A stretch of DNA of 64,000 nucleotides from contig NZ_CP034437.1 of assembly GCF_003952225.1 (NCBI RefSeq), forward strand, positions 1,703,501-1,767,500, in the 5' to 3' direction. The notes under the pieces are model-generated. The model made no database searches. It was not told the origin of the DNA and saw only the letters and a program-made list of their open reading frames with translations. This stretch comes from Paenibacillus albus (GTDB lineage Bacteria > Bacillota > Bacilli > Paenibacillales > Paenibacillaceae). Below, one piece after another: positions 33,253 through 43,295 of the stretch. Every line of letters begins with the position of its first letter. Position 1 is the first letter of the stretch. A program made the translations under genes and the position numbers.

Positions 33253-35034
33253 CTACACAGTCGCTTCCATCTTCTGCGCCGAATGCAGCTTGTAATATCT
33301 GCCGCGCTTTGCGAGGAGCTCGTCATGCGAGCCGCTCTCGGCGATGCCTTTGTCGGATACGTACATGATCCGGTCACAGTTCTTCACCGTCGAGAGTCGG
33401 TGAGCGATGATGAACGACGTCCGCCCCTTAAGCAGCTCATTCAGCCCCTTCTGGAGCAGCCGCTCGGTCTGAGCGTCGATGGACGAAGTTGCCTCATCGA
33501 GAATGAGAATGCGCGGATTCGCGAGCAGCGTTCGGGCGAATGAGATGAGCTGCTTCTGCCCTTGGGACAGCTTCGAGCCGCGCTCGTTCACCTCGGTCAT
33601 GTAGCCTTTCTCGAATTCGCGGATGAATTCGTCAGCGCACACAGTCTTCGCAGCAGCAATTACTTCTTCCTCCGTAGCATCGAGCTTGCCGTAACGGATA
33701 TTGTCCATAATCGTTCCTGAGAAGATAAAGCTGTCCTGCAGCATAATGCCCATCTGACTGCGCAACGATCTCAGCTGGATTTCGGAGAGATCATGGCCGT
33801 CGATCAGGATTTTGCCGCCGGTGATGTTGTAGAACCTTGAGATCAGGTTGACGACCGTTGTTTTACCGGCTCCTGTTGGGCCGACAAGGGCAACGCTCTC
33901 GCCTGCTTTAATATCGAACGACAGCTTCTCCAGAATGTTAACGCCCGGATCATAAGCGAACGTCACGTCGTCGAAGGTTACTCGGCCTTGAATCGGCGGA
34001 AGCTCTTTTGCGCCAGGCACATCATTGACGGTAACCGGCTCGTCGAGTGTCTCGAAGATCCGCTCCAGATAGGAGACGGCGTTGATGAAGCTGTTATACA
34101 AGTTTGAAATGTTCAGGATCGGCTGCCAGAAGCGCGCTGCATAGCTGCTCATCGCCAGAATGACGCCGAAGGTCGCTTCTTTCGGTCCAATCGCCAGCAA
34201 CCCGACAAAATAAATCGCTGCCGTCACGAGCGTCGCTAAGTTATCGACCGAGAACGGCATCAAGAAGTTGTAATACATCGTTTTCATCCACGCGGAACGA
34301 TAATTCGTGGACAGACGCGTGAAGGTCTCTTCGTTATGCTGCTCGCGAGTAAAGATCTGCGTGACGCGAATGCCGCTAATGCTCTCTTGCAGATAAGCGT
34401 TAAGGTTGGAGCTTTTGTTAGAGATGCTCTGCCACCCGCGGCGCTGCTTCGTCTTAATCATCAGGATGATGCCCATGAAGATAGGCAATCCTGCCAAAAT
34501 AACGAGCGACAGCTTCACATCGACGGCGAACATGAAGATCGCGATGAAGAGCAGATTCAAGATCTCCAGGACAAGGTTGATAATCCCGTTGGACAGTACG
34601 TCGGATACCGAGTTGACGTAGTTGACGACGCGGATGAGGATCTTCCCTTGCGGGCGGTCATCGTAATATTGGAATGGAAGCTTCTGCAGATGCTTGAACA
34701 GATCCATCCGAATATCGAAGATAATATCTTGCCCGACACGGGTCATCATCCTTGAACGGATGGTAGCTAGAATAACGCTGACGACGATCGTGCCAAGCAT
34801 GAGCATCGACCACCAGACTAGTGACTGCTTCTCCTTCGCTGGTATCGTAACGTCTACGATGTGCTGCATAATGAGCGGTGCGGAGAGCGAGATGCCAGCT
34901 GACAAGGCGCTAAGCACGAATGCGATAATCATGGGCTTCTGCTGACGTCTAATGTAAACGAGTGCCCGGCGGAAATGCTTGAGATTAAACGGTGATTCCA
35001 GATTCTCGTCGATATCGAATTTATTTCTTGCCAT
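33253..35034 (-). CDS. ABC exporter half-transporter, consensus ATPase
   Basis: Starts at ATG 35034 inside the end of the upstream gene (14-bp overlap). The 593-residue protein has six membrane helices (residues 30-320) and a C-terminal nucleotide-binding domain: Walker A GPTGAGKTT, Q-loop LQDSF, signature LSQGQKQ, Walker B ILILDEATSSID with catalytic Glu, and switch His in IAHRLSTV. Type IV multidrug or lipid exporter architecture (YheI/BmrC-like). Paired with the preceding gene it should form a heterodimer in which this subunit supplies the catalytic Glu and His. Substrate unknown; drug or lipid efflux is usual for the family. Confidence 0.92.
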   Translation of the reverse strand: MARNKFDIDENLESPFNLKHFRRALVYIRRQQKPMIIAFVLSALSAGISLSAPLIMQHIVDVTIPAKEKQSLVWWSMLMLGTIVVSVILATIRSRMMTRVGQDIIFDIRMDLFKHLQKLPFQYYDDRPQGKILIRVVNYVNSVSDVLSNGIINLVLEILNLLFIAIFMFAVDVKLSLVILAGLPIFMGIILMIKTKQRRGWQSISNKSSNLNAYLQESISGIRVTQIFTREQHNEETFTRLSTNYRSAWMKTMYYNFLMPFSVDNLATLVTAAIYFVGLLAIGPKEATFGVILAMSSYAARFWQPILNISNLYNSFINAVSYLERIFETLDEPVTVNDVPGAKELPPIQGRVTFDDVTFAYDPGVNILEKLSFDIKAGESVALVGPTGAGKTTVVNLISRFYNITGGKILIDGHDLSEIQLRSLRSQMGIMLQDSFIFSGTIMDNIRYGKLDATEEEVIAAAKTVCADEFIREFEKGYMTEVNERGSKLSQGQKQLISFARTLLANPRILILDEATSSIDAQTERLLQKGLNELLKGRTSFIIAHRLSTVKNCDRIMYVSDKGIAESGSHDELLAKRGRYYKLHSAQKMEATV

Positions 35035-36799
35035 ACTTCATCATGGCCTCCCTTCCTATACCCTCGTTCTGCAGCATAAATACATCGTAATAGTAGCCGC
35101 GTTTCTCCAGAAGCTCCGCGTGCGTACCTTCCTCAATGATGCGTCCGCCTTCGATAATCAGAATGCGGTCCGCCTTCGCTGTTGTGGATACACGCTGTGC
35201 AATGATGATCTTCGTGCAAGGGAATTCCAGCTCTCGCAAGCTCTTCTGGATATGCTCCTCGGTCTCAAGGTCGACGGCCGAGGTCGTATCGTCGAGAATC
35301 AGAATCGGCGGCTGCACGGCGATGGCCCGTGCCAATGCGATACGCTGCTTCTGTCCACCAGACAATCCGACGCCGCGTTCTCCGACAATCGTATTGTAGC
35401 TCTCCGGCATTTTGCGGATAAAGTCGTGTGCTGCAGCTAGCTTGGCGAACTTCGTCACGTCCTCCTCGGGCATGTCGGGGTCGCCAAACGCAATATTGCC
35501 GTCGATCGTATCGGAGAACAGCAGTACATCCTGTGTTGCCACGCCGATATTGCTGCGAAGCTCGTCGAGCTCCAGCTTGCGCACGTCGATGCCATCGACG
35601 AGTACGCGTCCTCGCGACACATCATAGAAGCGGGGAATGAGGTTAATAAGCGTTGTTTTGCCTGAGCCCGTTGCCCCCATGATCGCGATTGTTTCGCCGG
35701 GGTCCACGCTGAAATTGATATTTTCGAGCACCGTCGTACTGTCGTACTTGAAGCTCACGTTCTCAAACTTGATATAGCCATGGTAACGCTTCTTCGCGAC
35801 CGCGTTATGTTCGTTGACAATGTCAGGGCTCGCGTAATAGACCTCGATGATTTTACTCAAGCTGGCAAAGAAACGCTGAATATCGTTGATGACGATACCA
35901 ATGGTTCGCATCGGGTTAGACAACCCCCAGATAAGCGCGGAAAAAGCGGAAAATTCACCAAACGTTATACGTTCATCCATGACGAACAGACCGCCGACCA
36001 GCACGAGGATGACGAGGAACGCTTGAGAGAATATTTCTAAATAAGGGAAGTAGTCAAGCCAGACAAGAGCTGCGGCTTTGTTGGCTTTGGAATAATTGAC
36101 GTTCTTTTCGGTGAACTTCTCGATTTCGAAGTCCTCGCGCGCGAACGCTTTGACGACTCGATTACCGGCGATGTTCTCCTGCGTAGTCGTATTCAGCTGG
36201 GAGAGCTTCTCCCGCAGATCGACATACATCGGGCGCACGCGCCGTGCGAAGATAAACGCAACGATACAAATTGGAGGCGACAGCACGAGCAGCCATAACG
36301 TCAGCTCAGCGTCGATGAAGAAGAAGTAAACGACAGCCGCTGCGAATACCGTCAGCGATTCGATGATCGTCTTAATGATCCATGCCAAGGAGTGACGCAC
36401 CATCTCTAGGTCGCCGGTCATCTTGGTCATCAGATCGCCAGTACGGTTTCGATCGTAGTAGCGCATGTCCTGGCCTTGGATTTTGTTGTACAGATACACC
36501 CGGACACGGAACAAAATGTTCTGCGAGGTGCGCTCATACATCAGCGTTGTGAAATAAGACAGACTTGTTCTTAGCAAGGAAAAGCCGACCATGCCAAGTA
36601 CAAGGCCGATTAAGAGTCCGCGTTCCGTGCTCAGATGCTGCGCCGCGCCGTCACCAGCGATAAAGTGATCCACGATGCGCTGCCCGATGTACGGATTAAT
36701 AATGGTAAGCGATGATCCTACAACGGACAAGAATAGTGCGATAATGTACTTAACCCGATCCCCTTTCAGATTGTGCCATAGCCATTTGAACTGAAACAT
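35021..36799 (-). CDS. ABC exporter half-transporter, degenerate ATPase
   Basis: ATG 36799, first gene of the pair. It has 592 residues with six membrane helices and an NBD with Walker A GATGSGKTT, Q-loop ATQDVLLF and consensus signature LSGGQKQR. Walker B reads ILILDDTTSAVD, so Asp replaces the catalytic Glu, and the switch region reads IIAQRVST, so Gln replaces His. This asymmetry is the hallmark of heterodimeric exporters such as BmrCD or TM287/288, where one ATP site is degenerate. The 14-bp overlap with the partner gene implies equal translation. Residues 1-20 are an amphipathic N-terminus. Confidence 0.93.
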   Translation of the reverse strand: MFQFKWLWHNLKGDRVKYIIALFLSVVGSSLTIINPYIGQRIVDHFIAGDGAAQHLSTERGLLIGLVLGMVGFSLLRTSLSYFTTLMYERTSQNILFRVRVYLYNKIQGQDMRYYDRNRTGDLMTKMTGDLEMVRHSLAWIIKTIIESLTVFAAAVVYFFFIDAELTLWLLVLSPPICIVAFIFARRVRPMYVDLREKLSQLNTTTQENIAGNRVVKAFAREDFEIEKFTEKNVNYSKANKAAALVWLDYFPYLEIFSQAFLVILVLVGGLFVMDERITFGEFSAFSALIWGLSNPMRTIGIVINDIQRFFASLSKIIEVYYASPDIVNEHNAVAKKRYHGYIKFENVSFKYDSTTVLENINFSVDPGETIAIMGATGSGKTTLINLIPRFYDVSRGRVLVDGIDVRKLELDELRSNIGVATQDVLLFSDTIDGNIAFGDPDMPEEDVTKFAKLAAAHDFIRKMPESYNTIVGERGVGLSGGQKQRIALARAIAVQPPILILDDTTSAVDLETEEHIQKSLRELEFPCTKIIIAQRVSTTAKADRILIIEGGRIIEEGTHAELLEKRGYYYDVFMLQNEGIGREAMMKYGKK

Positions 36800-37322
36800 G
36801 TCATCACCGATTTCTGTTTTAGTCTGAATTGCCTCTAGAAAAACTAATGGAAATTATAGCACAAATGATTGGAAAGATTGTGGGGAATTTATATTGGATT
36901 GTGGTGTGTCGAAATTATGGCTGACCTCAGGACGGTGACTAGCTAACGAATCGTAGACACCTTATTCATTCGAATGCACGGCTCGAAAAAATGTAACGAA
37001 CTACAGCGGCGCTATTCACCTCTTTTGCAGCCGAAAACAGCAAATTACTTCGAAATAACGTCTCTGGAATTCGTTACTTTCTCAAAGTGGGCTAAATACG
37101 ATCAATAGCGATTCTGGAGTTCGTAAAATTATTTTACCCGTAAGCGGCCGCGAGAATTGCCCAAGATCACTTGCTTTGAGAAACGGTAATCACCCTTGCG
37201 GTGGTTGTTTCCTTCTATCTCCAAAGCAGGGATTTGTCGGATAGGGTCGAAACTGTTCACAGTGAAATCGGGCTTTTCATTGTTCTCAACGCGCCAGATT
37301 AATGATAGTGTAACGGTCGGTT
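36800..37322. other. Divergent intergenic region with interspersed repeats
   Basis: No supported gene. It separates the ABC exporter (minus) from the CNB-SLC13 gene (plus). It holds three degenerate copies of a 23-bp word (separate entry). Promoters for the ABC pair must lie near 36800-36870; a TTATAGCACAAATG section (36855-36868) is AT-rich but gave no confident -35/-10. Confidence 0.45.
36994..37126. repeat. Three degenerate copies of a 23-bp interspersed repeat
   Basis: 36994-37016 reads TAACGAACTACAGCGGCGC plus TATT. Reverse-complement versions lie at 37054-37076 and 37104-37126; the last matches the first at about 18 of 23 positions. The spacing is irregular and no reading frame is involved. 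It looks like a genome-wide intergenic repeat family of the Paenibacillus type; function unknown. Confidence 0.7.
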
Positions 37323-37331
37323 TGCTATAAT
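37323..37331 (+). promoter_or_regulatory. Extended -10 promoter of the CNB-SLC13 gene
   Basis: TGCTATAAT, a TGnTATAAT extended -10, with only a weak -35. Predicted transcription start is near 37338, which rules out the upstream in-frame GTG at 37334 as start and supports ATG 37385. Confidence 0.6.
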
Positions 37332-37384
37332 GTGTGAGATTGCAGGTAGTGCTAGAGTTCTTCAAGAGAGGAATTACATCCATA

Positions 37385-40021
37385 ATGATAGAGCAAATAG
37401 AGTTATTTCAGGGGTTATCGCATGTCGATCAAGCGAGATTAATAGGGAAGCTTGTCACGGAGCACTATGAAGCAGGGGCAACGGTATTTGAGCATGGCGA
37501 AAGCGGAGACTATATGTACTTCATTCGAAGTGGTCGAATCGAGCTGTTCACGGTTGCCCCAGACGGCCGCAAGCATTCACTCACGGTGCTTGGGGAAGCG
37601 AGTGCCTTAGGCGAAATGGCTTTGCTGACAGGAGAGCCGCGTTCAGCGTCGGCAATTGCGGTAAGCGACGCCGTATTGCTGCGGATGAACAGAGACACGT
37701 TCAAGGAGCTGATCGACGACTATCCGTCCATCGCGACATATTTTATCCGGCTGCTTTCACAGAGACTTGTACGAACGAATCGCGATTTGGAAGCTTCCAA
37801 ACGAGATAAGCAGGAACATTTGATTGAGGAGCTGGGCACACTCCCGGACTCAATTCGCTGGTGCCTGCTCTCTGCATCGATTGTTCCTGCATTTCATAAA
37901 CAATGGGCGGAGCGGGAATATGGTATTACCTCTATTAATGAAGCGCTGGCAGACCGCCCACTCTGGCAAGCATACGTCCAGACCCTGGAGAACGATTCGG
38001 ATTGGTTTGCCATTCATAGCTCCGTTAGAGGCGCATTATCGGAAGTATACGTCAGCAGCTACGGGGTTAAGGCGAAGAAAGAGCTGCTCAAGCGAACAGC
38101 TGAACAATATCTGAATGGTGATAAAAGGTACTACTACGCCGCGCAGCTCTACGTGGAGCAAGAAGATTGGGGGTCTGCTCTGGAGCTCATGCGCGGTTTG
38201 GACCTAGAAGGGACCGGCTACAGCCAGTCCGAGTCTGCGGATGAATATCGGATAAGCCGGCTGCTCGAATCGTGCCCGAATGACATCTTATTCCGTGAGT
38301 ACGAGCTATTCATTCATTATCTGAAGGCCGGTTTGGAAGCAGAGGCAAGGGAGAGCGAGCTTGCTCGGCTTGAGCAAGCGCTCGGCCAAAGCTCGGTGTG
38401 CTTTACGAGTACGCAGACAGCCCAACTGTACGAGCTGGGAGCGGAGCTGTGCCACCGGCTTCAGCATCATCAGAAGGCAATGGAGTATCTGCAGCTCGCG
38501 GCGGCGGCGACAGCTTCGCCACAGCAGCAGGAAGAGGAGCGGAGCTTCCTTCTAGCCAAGCAAAATTTGGACCTGCTCCGATTGGCAGGCAAGGCGGAGA
38601 AGGCAGGCAAATGGTGGAGCCGAAGTCGGTTCGCCGGATGGATTGCCATTGCTCTTGCCTTAGCCAGCATCGGGTTCTTTCAATGGATGCCGCCTTTTGG
38701 AGGCTTATCGCATGAGGGGATGGTATTCATCGGCGTTGCGCTTGCCGCCGTTGTGCTCTGGATCGTCAATATCGTTCCGGATTACATTGTGGCATTATTC
38801 ATGGCGATGTACTGGGTGCTGGCGAAGCTGGTCCCACCGGAGGTCGCCTTATCAGGCTATGCCTCTCCCACATGGATCTACATGCTGTGCATACTCGGGC
38901 TCGGTGCCGCTATCTCCAAGTCTGGCATCCTATACCGAGTATCACTTTATGCGTTAAAAGCATTTCCAAAGCATTACCAAGGCCAGCTCTGGGGGATGAT
39001 GGCCAGCGGTTTGCTGCTTAATCCGCTTATTCCCTCTTCGTCTGCCAAGGTCGCGCTCGGCGTGCCGATTGCAGGAACGGTGTCGGAAGCGATGGGGTTT
39101 GCGCCGCGGAGCAAAGGCGCAGCCGGTCTCGGGCTTGCTGGCATGATCTTCTTCGGGTTTACAGCGCCGTTCTTCATGACCGGCTCTTATACGAATGTCA
39201 TGGCCTATAGTCTTGTGGGCGAAGGCGCAGATGCACTGACATGGCTCAATTGGTTCGTTTACGCACTCCCTGCGCTGCTTGTCTTTCTAATTGGTATGTG
39301 GCTGTGGATTTCGCTGCGATACAAGCCGGAGAAAGGCGCGAAGCCTACTGTGTCCGAGGAAGTGCTTGAGGCGCAGCTTCGCATTCTCGGCAAGCTGACC
39401 AAGGAAGAGAAAGTGACGGCCGTCGTTACGCTTGGCTGTGTCGCGCTCCTTATGCTTCAGCCCGTTCATCATTTGGACAACGCATGGGTGATGCTGCTGG
39501 GCTTCGCGGCGCTCGTCATTAGCGGCGTACTCGATGCGAAGACGATGATGAATCGAATAGACTGGACGTTCTTGCTATTCATCGGAATCGCGTTCAGCTT
39601 TGCGGCGGTTGCATCCCAGCTCGGTATTACGGAAGTAACGACTGCTTGGGTAGGTTCGTTCATGCAGCCGTTTATGGCGAACCCTGCACTGTTCCTCGTT
39701 GCGGTTATCGTCATTTCGTCCATCGTTACGCTGGTCGTGCGGGATGATCCTGCCGTTATTTTGCTCGTCATCTCCATGCTGCCGCTAGCTAAGGAAGTCG
39801 GAATTCATCCATGGGTGCTCATTTTCGTTATTTTGCTAGCCACCGATCCGTTCTTCTTTGCATATCAATCACCGACGTATTTGACGGCGTACTACAGCAC
39901 GAACGGGAAGCTGTTCAGTCATCGGCAGGCGCAGCTGGTTGCGGTAGGATACATCATTGTACTCATTACGCTTGCGGTTGCATGTATTCCGTATTGGAAG
40001 TGGCTCGGACTTATTAATTAG
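37385..40021 (+). CDS. Cyclic-nucleotide-binding domain fused to an SLC13/DASS transporter
   Basis: ATG 37385 (MIEQIELFQGLSHVDQ) is chosen because the predicted transcription start lies just before it. Residues 1-125 are a CNB domain: YFIRSGRIELF, then LGEMALLTGEPRSASAIA, the phosphate-binding cassette with Arg. Residues 125-430 are helical and unassigned, possibly a coupling domain. Residues 437-878 carry about 11-12 membrane helices of the divalent-anion/sodium symporter family, with the paired hairpin motifs NPLIPSSSAKVALG and TGSYTNVMAYSL. The transporter part likely imports dicarboxylates, sulfate or similar anions; the CNB part suggests gating by a nucleotide. This fusion is unusual among bacterial symporters. 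It is monocistronic, ended by a terminator at 40183. Confidence 0.88.
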   Translation: MIEQIELFQGLSHVDQARLIGKLVTEHYEAGATVFEHGESGDYMYFIRSGRIELFTVAPDGRKHSLTVLGEASALGEMALLTGEPRSASAIAVSDAVLLRMNRDTFKELIDDYPSIATYFIRLLSQRLVRTNRDLEASKRDKQEHLIEELGTLPDSIRWCLLSASIVPAFHKQWAEREYGITSINEALADRPLWQAYVQTLENDSDWFAIHSSVRGALSEVYVSSYGVKAKKELLKRTAEQYLNGDKRYYYAAQLYVEQEDWGSALELMRGLDLEGTGYSQSESADEYRISRLLESCPNDILFREYELFIHYLKAGLEAEARESELARLEQALGQSSVCFTSTQTAQLYELGAELCHRLQHHQKAMEYLQLAAAATASPQQQEEERSFLLAKQNLDLLRLAGKAEKAGKWWSRSRFAGWIAIALALASIGFFQWMPPFGGLSHEGMVFIGVALAAVVLWIVNIVPDYIVALFMAMYWVLAKLVPPEVALSGYASPTWIYMLCILGLGAAISKSGILYRVSLYALKAFPKHYQGQLWGMMASGLLLNPLIPSSSAKVALGVPIAGTVSEAMGFAPRSKGAAGLGLAGMIFFGFTAPFFMTGSYTNVMAYSLVGEGADALTWLNWFVYALPALLVFLIGMWLWISLRYKPEKGAKPTVSEEVLEAQLRILGKLTKEEKVTAVVTLGCVALLMLQPVHHLDNAWVMLLGFAALVISGVLDAKTMMNRIDWTFLLFIGIAFSFAAVASQLGITEVTTAWVGSFMQPFMANPALFLVAVIVISSIVTLVVRDDPAVILLVISMLPLAKEVGIHPWVLIFVILLATDPFFFAYQSPTYLTAYYSTNGKLFSHRQAQLVAVGYIIVLITLAVACIPYWKWLGLIN

Positions 40022-40182
40022 TTTGCGATCGAATAGGCCTTAGGTGCAGCTCATGTCGAACGCGCTCGCTTGCGCTAGCGGTTGTCATACTCATAGAGCT
40101 TTTTAGAGATTTAACGGTTCTCAGCAACGTTATGACTGAACAAGCTCCAGGCCTGAAGGCATGAAAAGCTCATAATTAAAGA

Positions 40183-40225
40183 AGAACCTCACGTTTGTAA
40201 AAAAACGTGAGGTTCTCTGATTTTT
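40183..40225. terminator. Terminator between convergent genes
   Basis: AGAACCTCACGTTT (40183-40196) pairs perfectly with AAACGTGAGGTTCT (40203-40216), followed by CTGATTTTT. It serves the CNB-SLC13 gene and possibly the convergent SLH gene. Confidence 0.85.
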
Positions 40226-40248
40226 CTGCGGCATGAAAGCCGGCCAAA

Positions 40249-42951
40249 TCACCTAATCCCATACCCCGGTGTCGCCGACTTAACCGCTGTCGCCTTGCTC
40301 TCGCCGCCACCTGCGTTCACGGCAGCTACCTTGTAATAGTACGTTGTGCCAATAGAGGCCGTCGTATCGGTGAATTTCGTGCCGTTTACCTTCGCGCCGA
40401 TCGTCTCGTATGTCCCGCTGGCAGAGGTAGAACGCATGACATTATAGCCCGATGCATCTTTAACCGCATTCCAAGTGAGGATAACTTTGCCGCTGCCCAC
40501 ATCGGTATAGGCATTGAAGTTGCCTGGGACAGGCAAAATGACGAATTGACCGAGATCGATATTCGGATTAATCACCGTTATATCCGTAAGGTCCTCCTTA
40601 TTCACAAACACGGCATTGCTAGCGTCGCTCTCGCCAGTGCTATCCACTGCCGTCACGATATAGGTGTATGTTTTGAACAGTCCAGCCGATGTATCCGTGA
40701 ACGTCGTCCCGCTAACTTTATCGCCTACCGTCACATACGCTTTGCCGGAGCCGTCGGCGCGCTTCACGTTATAAGCGACGAAGCCGCCAACCTTGCTCCA
40801 GTTAAGAACGACGCCTTTATCGCCTCGTACTGCGGTTAAATTCTGTGGCGGCGGCGGTGGCAGCTCGATGACATTCACGGGTAGAACGCGGGAAGGCGCA
40901 CTCTCACCGTTTGCGTTCACAGCCGTTACTTCATAATAATAGGTCTTCCCTTTGGCAGCGGTCGTATCGGTGAAGGTAAGAGTTTTAACGCCAGAGCGTT
41001 TATTCGTAAACGGACCGCCAGGCGATTCCGAGCGCTTCACGTTGTAGCTCGTGGCATCTTTAACAGAGTCCCAGCTCAGCTGAATGTCGGTTCTATCCAG
41101 AATCGCTTCATTAAATTTCCCTACTTCTAGCCGCACACTAATCAGCTTGGCGGCCAAGTTATTAGGCGGCTGCGGCGCCGGACAGTGGAAATCCTGCTGA
41201 TAGAGCGGATAGCGCAGATCGAGCAGCTTCAGCCTGGCCTCATCGGAAGCTACCCACACATCATAGCCTACAATGGCATCCAATCGCAGAAAGGCATCAA
41301 CATAGATATTGTCGCATCGCCCTTGCTCATAATGTCGGCCATAACCTGCCTGTATACCAGGATTCAGATCGATTCCCGCATAGGCAATATCGAGTAAGGT
41401 AAGTGTCAGCTGAAAATCCGGACCGGCCGCCAGACTCGCATCCAGCTTGGAATCTACATTCAGTGATGCTGTGTTCGTTGTGTTATGGATGAGCCGGAAG
41501 CCATTGCTGAGTGAGAAATTAAAGCCTTCCTCGAGATGAAATTTATCATCGAAAGTAATCGTTAGCGATGCTCGGAAGTCTGGATCAATCTTCAAGAAGA
41601 GCTGCCCTTTGACGAAAACGCCTGTGAATACGGGCACGTAGAATGGAGTCGTAAGTGGAATCATTTTGGGCTCGGTTAATGCGCCTTTTCCAGTATCGGC
41701 TTTCACGGTTACGTTCGTAGCTATATCGCCCGTAAGCACGAGCTTAGAATAGAAATCAAGGTCTACATCAAACCAGTCGATATCGACATCAAGGCCAATA
41801 TCGGCAAGTACCCCGAGGTTGCAGAAGTTCATGCGAGCATCAAGTATAACGCCGCCATAATTGGCATTATTCAGCGCAATGTTAAAGCAAGGCAAGGTCA
41901 AGGCAGTGCTCTGAGCAGCTACATTGTTCGTATTAATTTGCACGGAAGAATTAATCGGCGTGAGCTGCTTCGGATTAATTGCTTCTGTCGTATGGATGTC
42001 GAGCTTGGAGAAGACTTCCTTCAGCTTAGGGACGGAGGTTTTGACGACAAGCGCGCCATTCTCATTGCGAACGGAGACGACCTTCTTCGCAACGCCGCCG
42101 TAATAGGCGGCAGTCGGAGGCAGGACGAACACATCGCCAGCCTTCAGCTTCAAGTTTGGATCGTTGATCACCCAAGTGTCCTTATCCCGCATCGAATAAT
42201 TTGTACTGGTGATCTTCTTCACTTCTGGCCTGTACTGGACGATCTTGCGAGAAGGCTCAGGTGCAGTCGGCCCTGCAGGATCCACTGGCGAGTAGTGCAG
42301 CGCGCGCACCAGCATGACTGCTGCTTCTGCCCTTGTTGAGGAGTTGCTACCTTTGAACTTGCCGTCAGGGTAGCCTTGAATGATGCCTGTTTCAAGCGCT
42401 TCCTCGATGAGGTCACGATTCATCTTAATATCCGCTTGATCCTTCAGTTTTCCCAGCAGCTTCTCTGCTTCCTGAGACGAGGGTTGAATCCGGAGCGCCC
42501 TTACGATCCAGATCGCCATCTCATAACGGGTAATCGGCTGACTTGGTTTGAAGCTGCCATTCGAATAGTCGGCGTGCTGCAGTATACCGCTCATTAGACC
42601 TGCTGCAATGTATGGCGCGGACCAACGTGATGCTTGAATGTCCTTGAACGGCACGTATGTAGAATCCTTCGGCAGCTTCCTCAGCTCAACAAGCATCTTC
42701 AGGAACTGCTCTCGTGTTACTTTACCCGCAGGCTGAAACGTTCCATCCTCGAAGCCGGCCACAATACTTGCCGCTGCCAGCTCCATAATTTCCTTGTTCG
42801 CCCAGTGCTCCTTAATATCGCTGAATGTAGCAGGCTGCCCTTGTGAGGTTCCGTTGCTCTCGCCCTCGGCGGCGGTAAGTGCCGGACTTAGTATGCTTAC
42901 GAGCAGCAGGAATACGGTTGCCAGGATGAGTGATTTGAACGCTCTTCTCAA
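40249..42951 (-). CDS. S-layer-type surface protein with three SLH and three fibronectin III domains
   Basis: I choose TTG 42951, giving MRRAFKSLILATVFLLL, because GAGAGGTG (42960-42967, minus strand) sits 8 bp before it; an ATG at 43014 would add 21 residues without an RBS. The signal peptide ends near ALTAAEG. Three SLH repeats (about residues 40-220: FSDIKEHWANKEI, FKDIQASRWSAPYI, IQGYPDGKFKGSNSSTR) should anchor it to pyruvylated cell-wall polymer. The middle 380 residues are beta-rich and unassigned. Three FnIII domains end the protein (about 605-900), each with SYNVKRS/AYNVKRA/GYNVMRS and TYYYEVTAVN-type strands. Likely an adhesive or enzymatic surface protein. Monocistronic. Confidence 0.88.
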   Translation of the reverse strand: MRRAFKSLILATVFLLLVSILSPALTAAEGESNGTSQGQPATFSDIKEHWANKEIMELAAASIVAGFEDGTFQPAGKVTREQFLKMLVELRKLPKDSTYVPFKDIQASRWSAPYIAAGLMSGILQHADYSNGSFKPSQPITRYEMAIWIVRALRIQPSSQEAEKLLGKLKDQADIKMNRDLIEEALETGIIQGYPDGKFKGSNSSTRAEAAVMLVRALHYSPVDPAGPTAPEPSRKIVQYRPEVKKITSTNYSMRDKDTWVINDPNLKLKAGDVFVLPPTAAYYGGVAKKVVSVRNENGALVVKTSVPKLKEVFSKLDIHTTEAINPKQLTPINSSVQINTNNVAAQSTALTLPCFNIALNNANYGGVILDARMNFCNLGVLADIGLDVDIDWFDVDLDFYSKLVLTGDIATNVTVKADTGKGALTEPKMIPLTTPFYVPVFTGVFVKGQLFLKIDPDFRASLTITFDDKFHLEEGFNFSLSNGFRLIHNTTNTASLNVDSKLDASLAAGPDFQLTLTLLDIAYAGIDLNPGIQAGYGRHYEQGRCDNIYVDAFLRLDAIVGYDVWVASDEARLKLLDLRYPLYQQDFHCPAPQPPNNLAAKLISVRLEVGKFNEAILDRTDIQLSWDSVKDATSYNVKRSESPGGPFTNKRSGVKTLTFTDTTAAKGKTYYYEVTAVNANGESAPSRVLPVNVIELPPPPPQNLTAVRGDKGVVLNWSKVGGFVAYNVKRADGSGKAYVTVGDKVSGTTFTDTSAGLFKTYTYIVTAVDSTGESDASNAVFVNKEDLTDITVINPNIDLGQFVILPVPGNFNAYTDVGSGKVILTWNAVKDASGYNVMRSTSASGTYETIGAKVNGTKFTDTTASIGTTYYYKVAAVNAGGGESKATAVKSATPGYGIR

Positions 42952-43295
42952 CAGAATAACACCTCTCATTTCGTCCCACATGGATACTAACGAATTAAAA
43001 ATACTAAATTGCAATCGAGAAGTTAGTCGAATGGTAGGGGCTGATGAAATATATTTTACCGGGTTAATGGACCGTGTACGCCGCAGAAGCTGGGACTTTT
43101 CCCCCGTAGTATCTGATTATGAGCAAGGACCATCTATTCCCTACCGAAGAACCCGTGTGTAATGGATTCTGACGCTTTTCTACGCCTATTGGATTAATTT
43201 GCTAAAATCTGAAGCGAATAAGAAGGAATCTTGACGAAGCAAGGCGAATGCTCTGAGCCGCAAAATTTTATATTGGGGCAGAAGGGTGATTATCG

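Noticed and set aside
37129..37383. Minus-strand open frame of 84 codons upstream of the CNB-SLC13 gene
   Set aside because: It overlaps the predicted extended -10 promoter and has no recognisable protein pattern.
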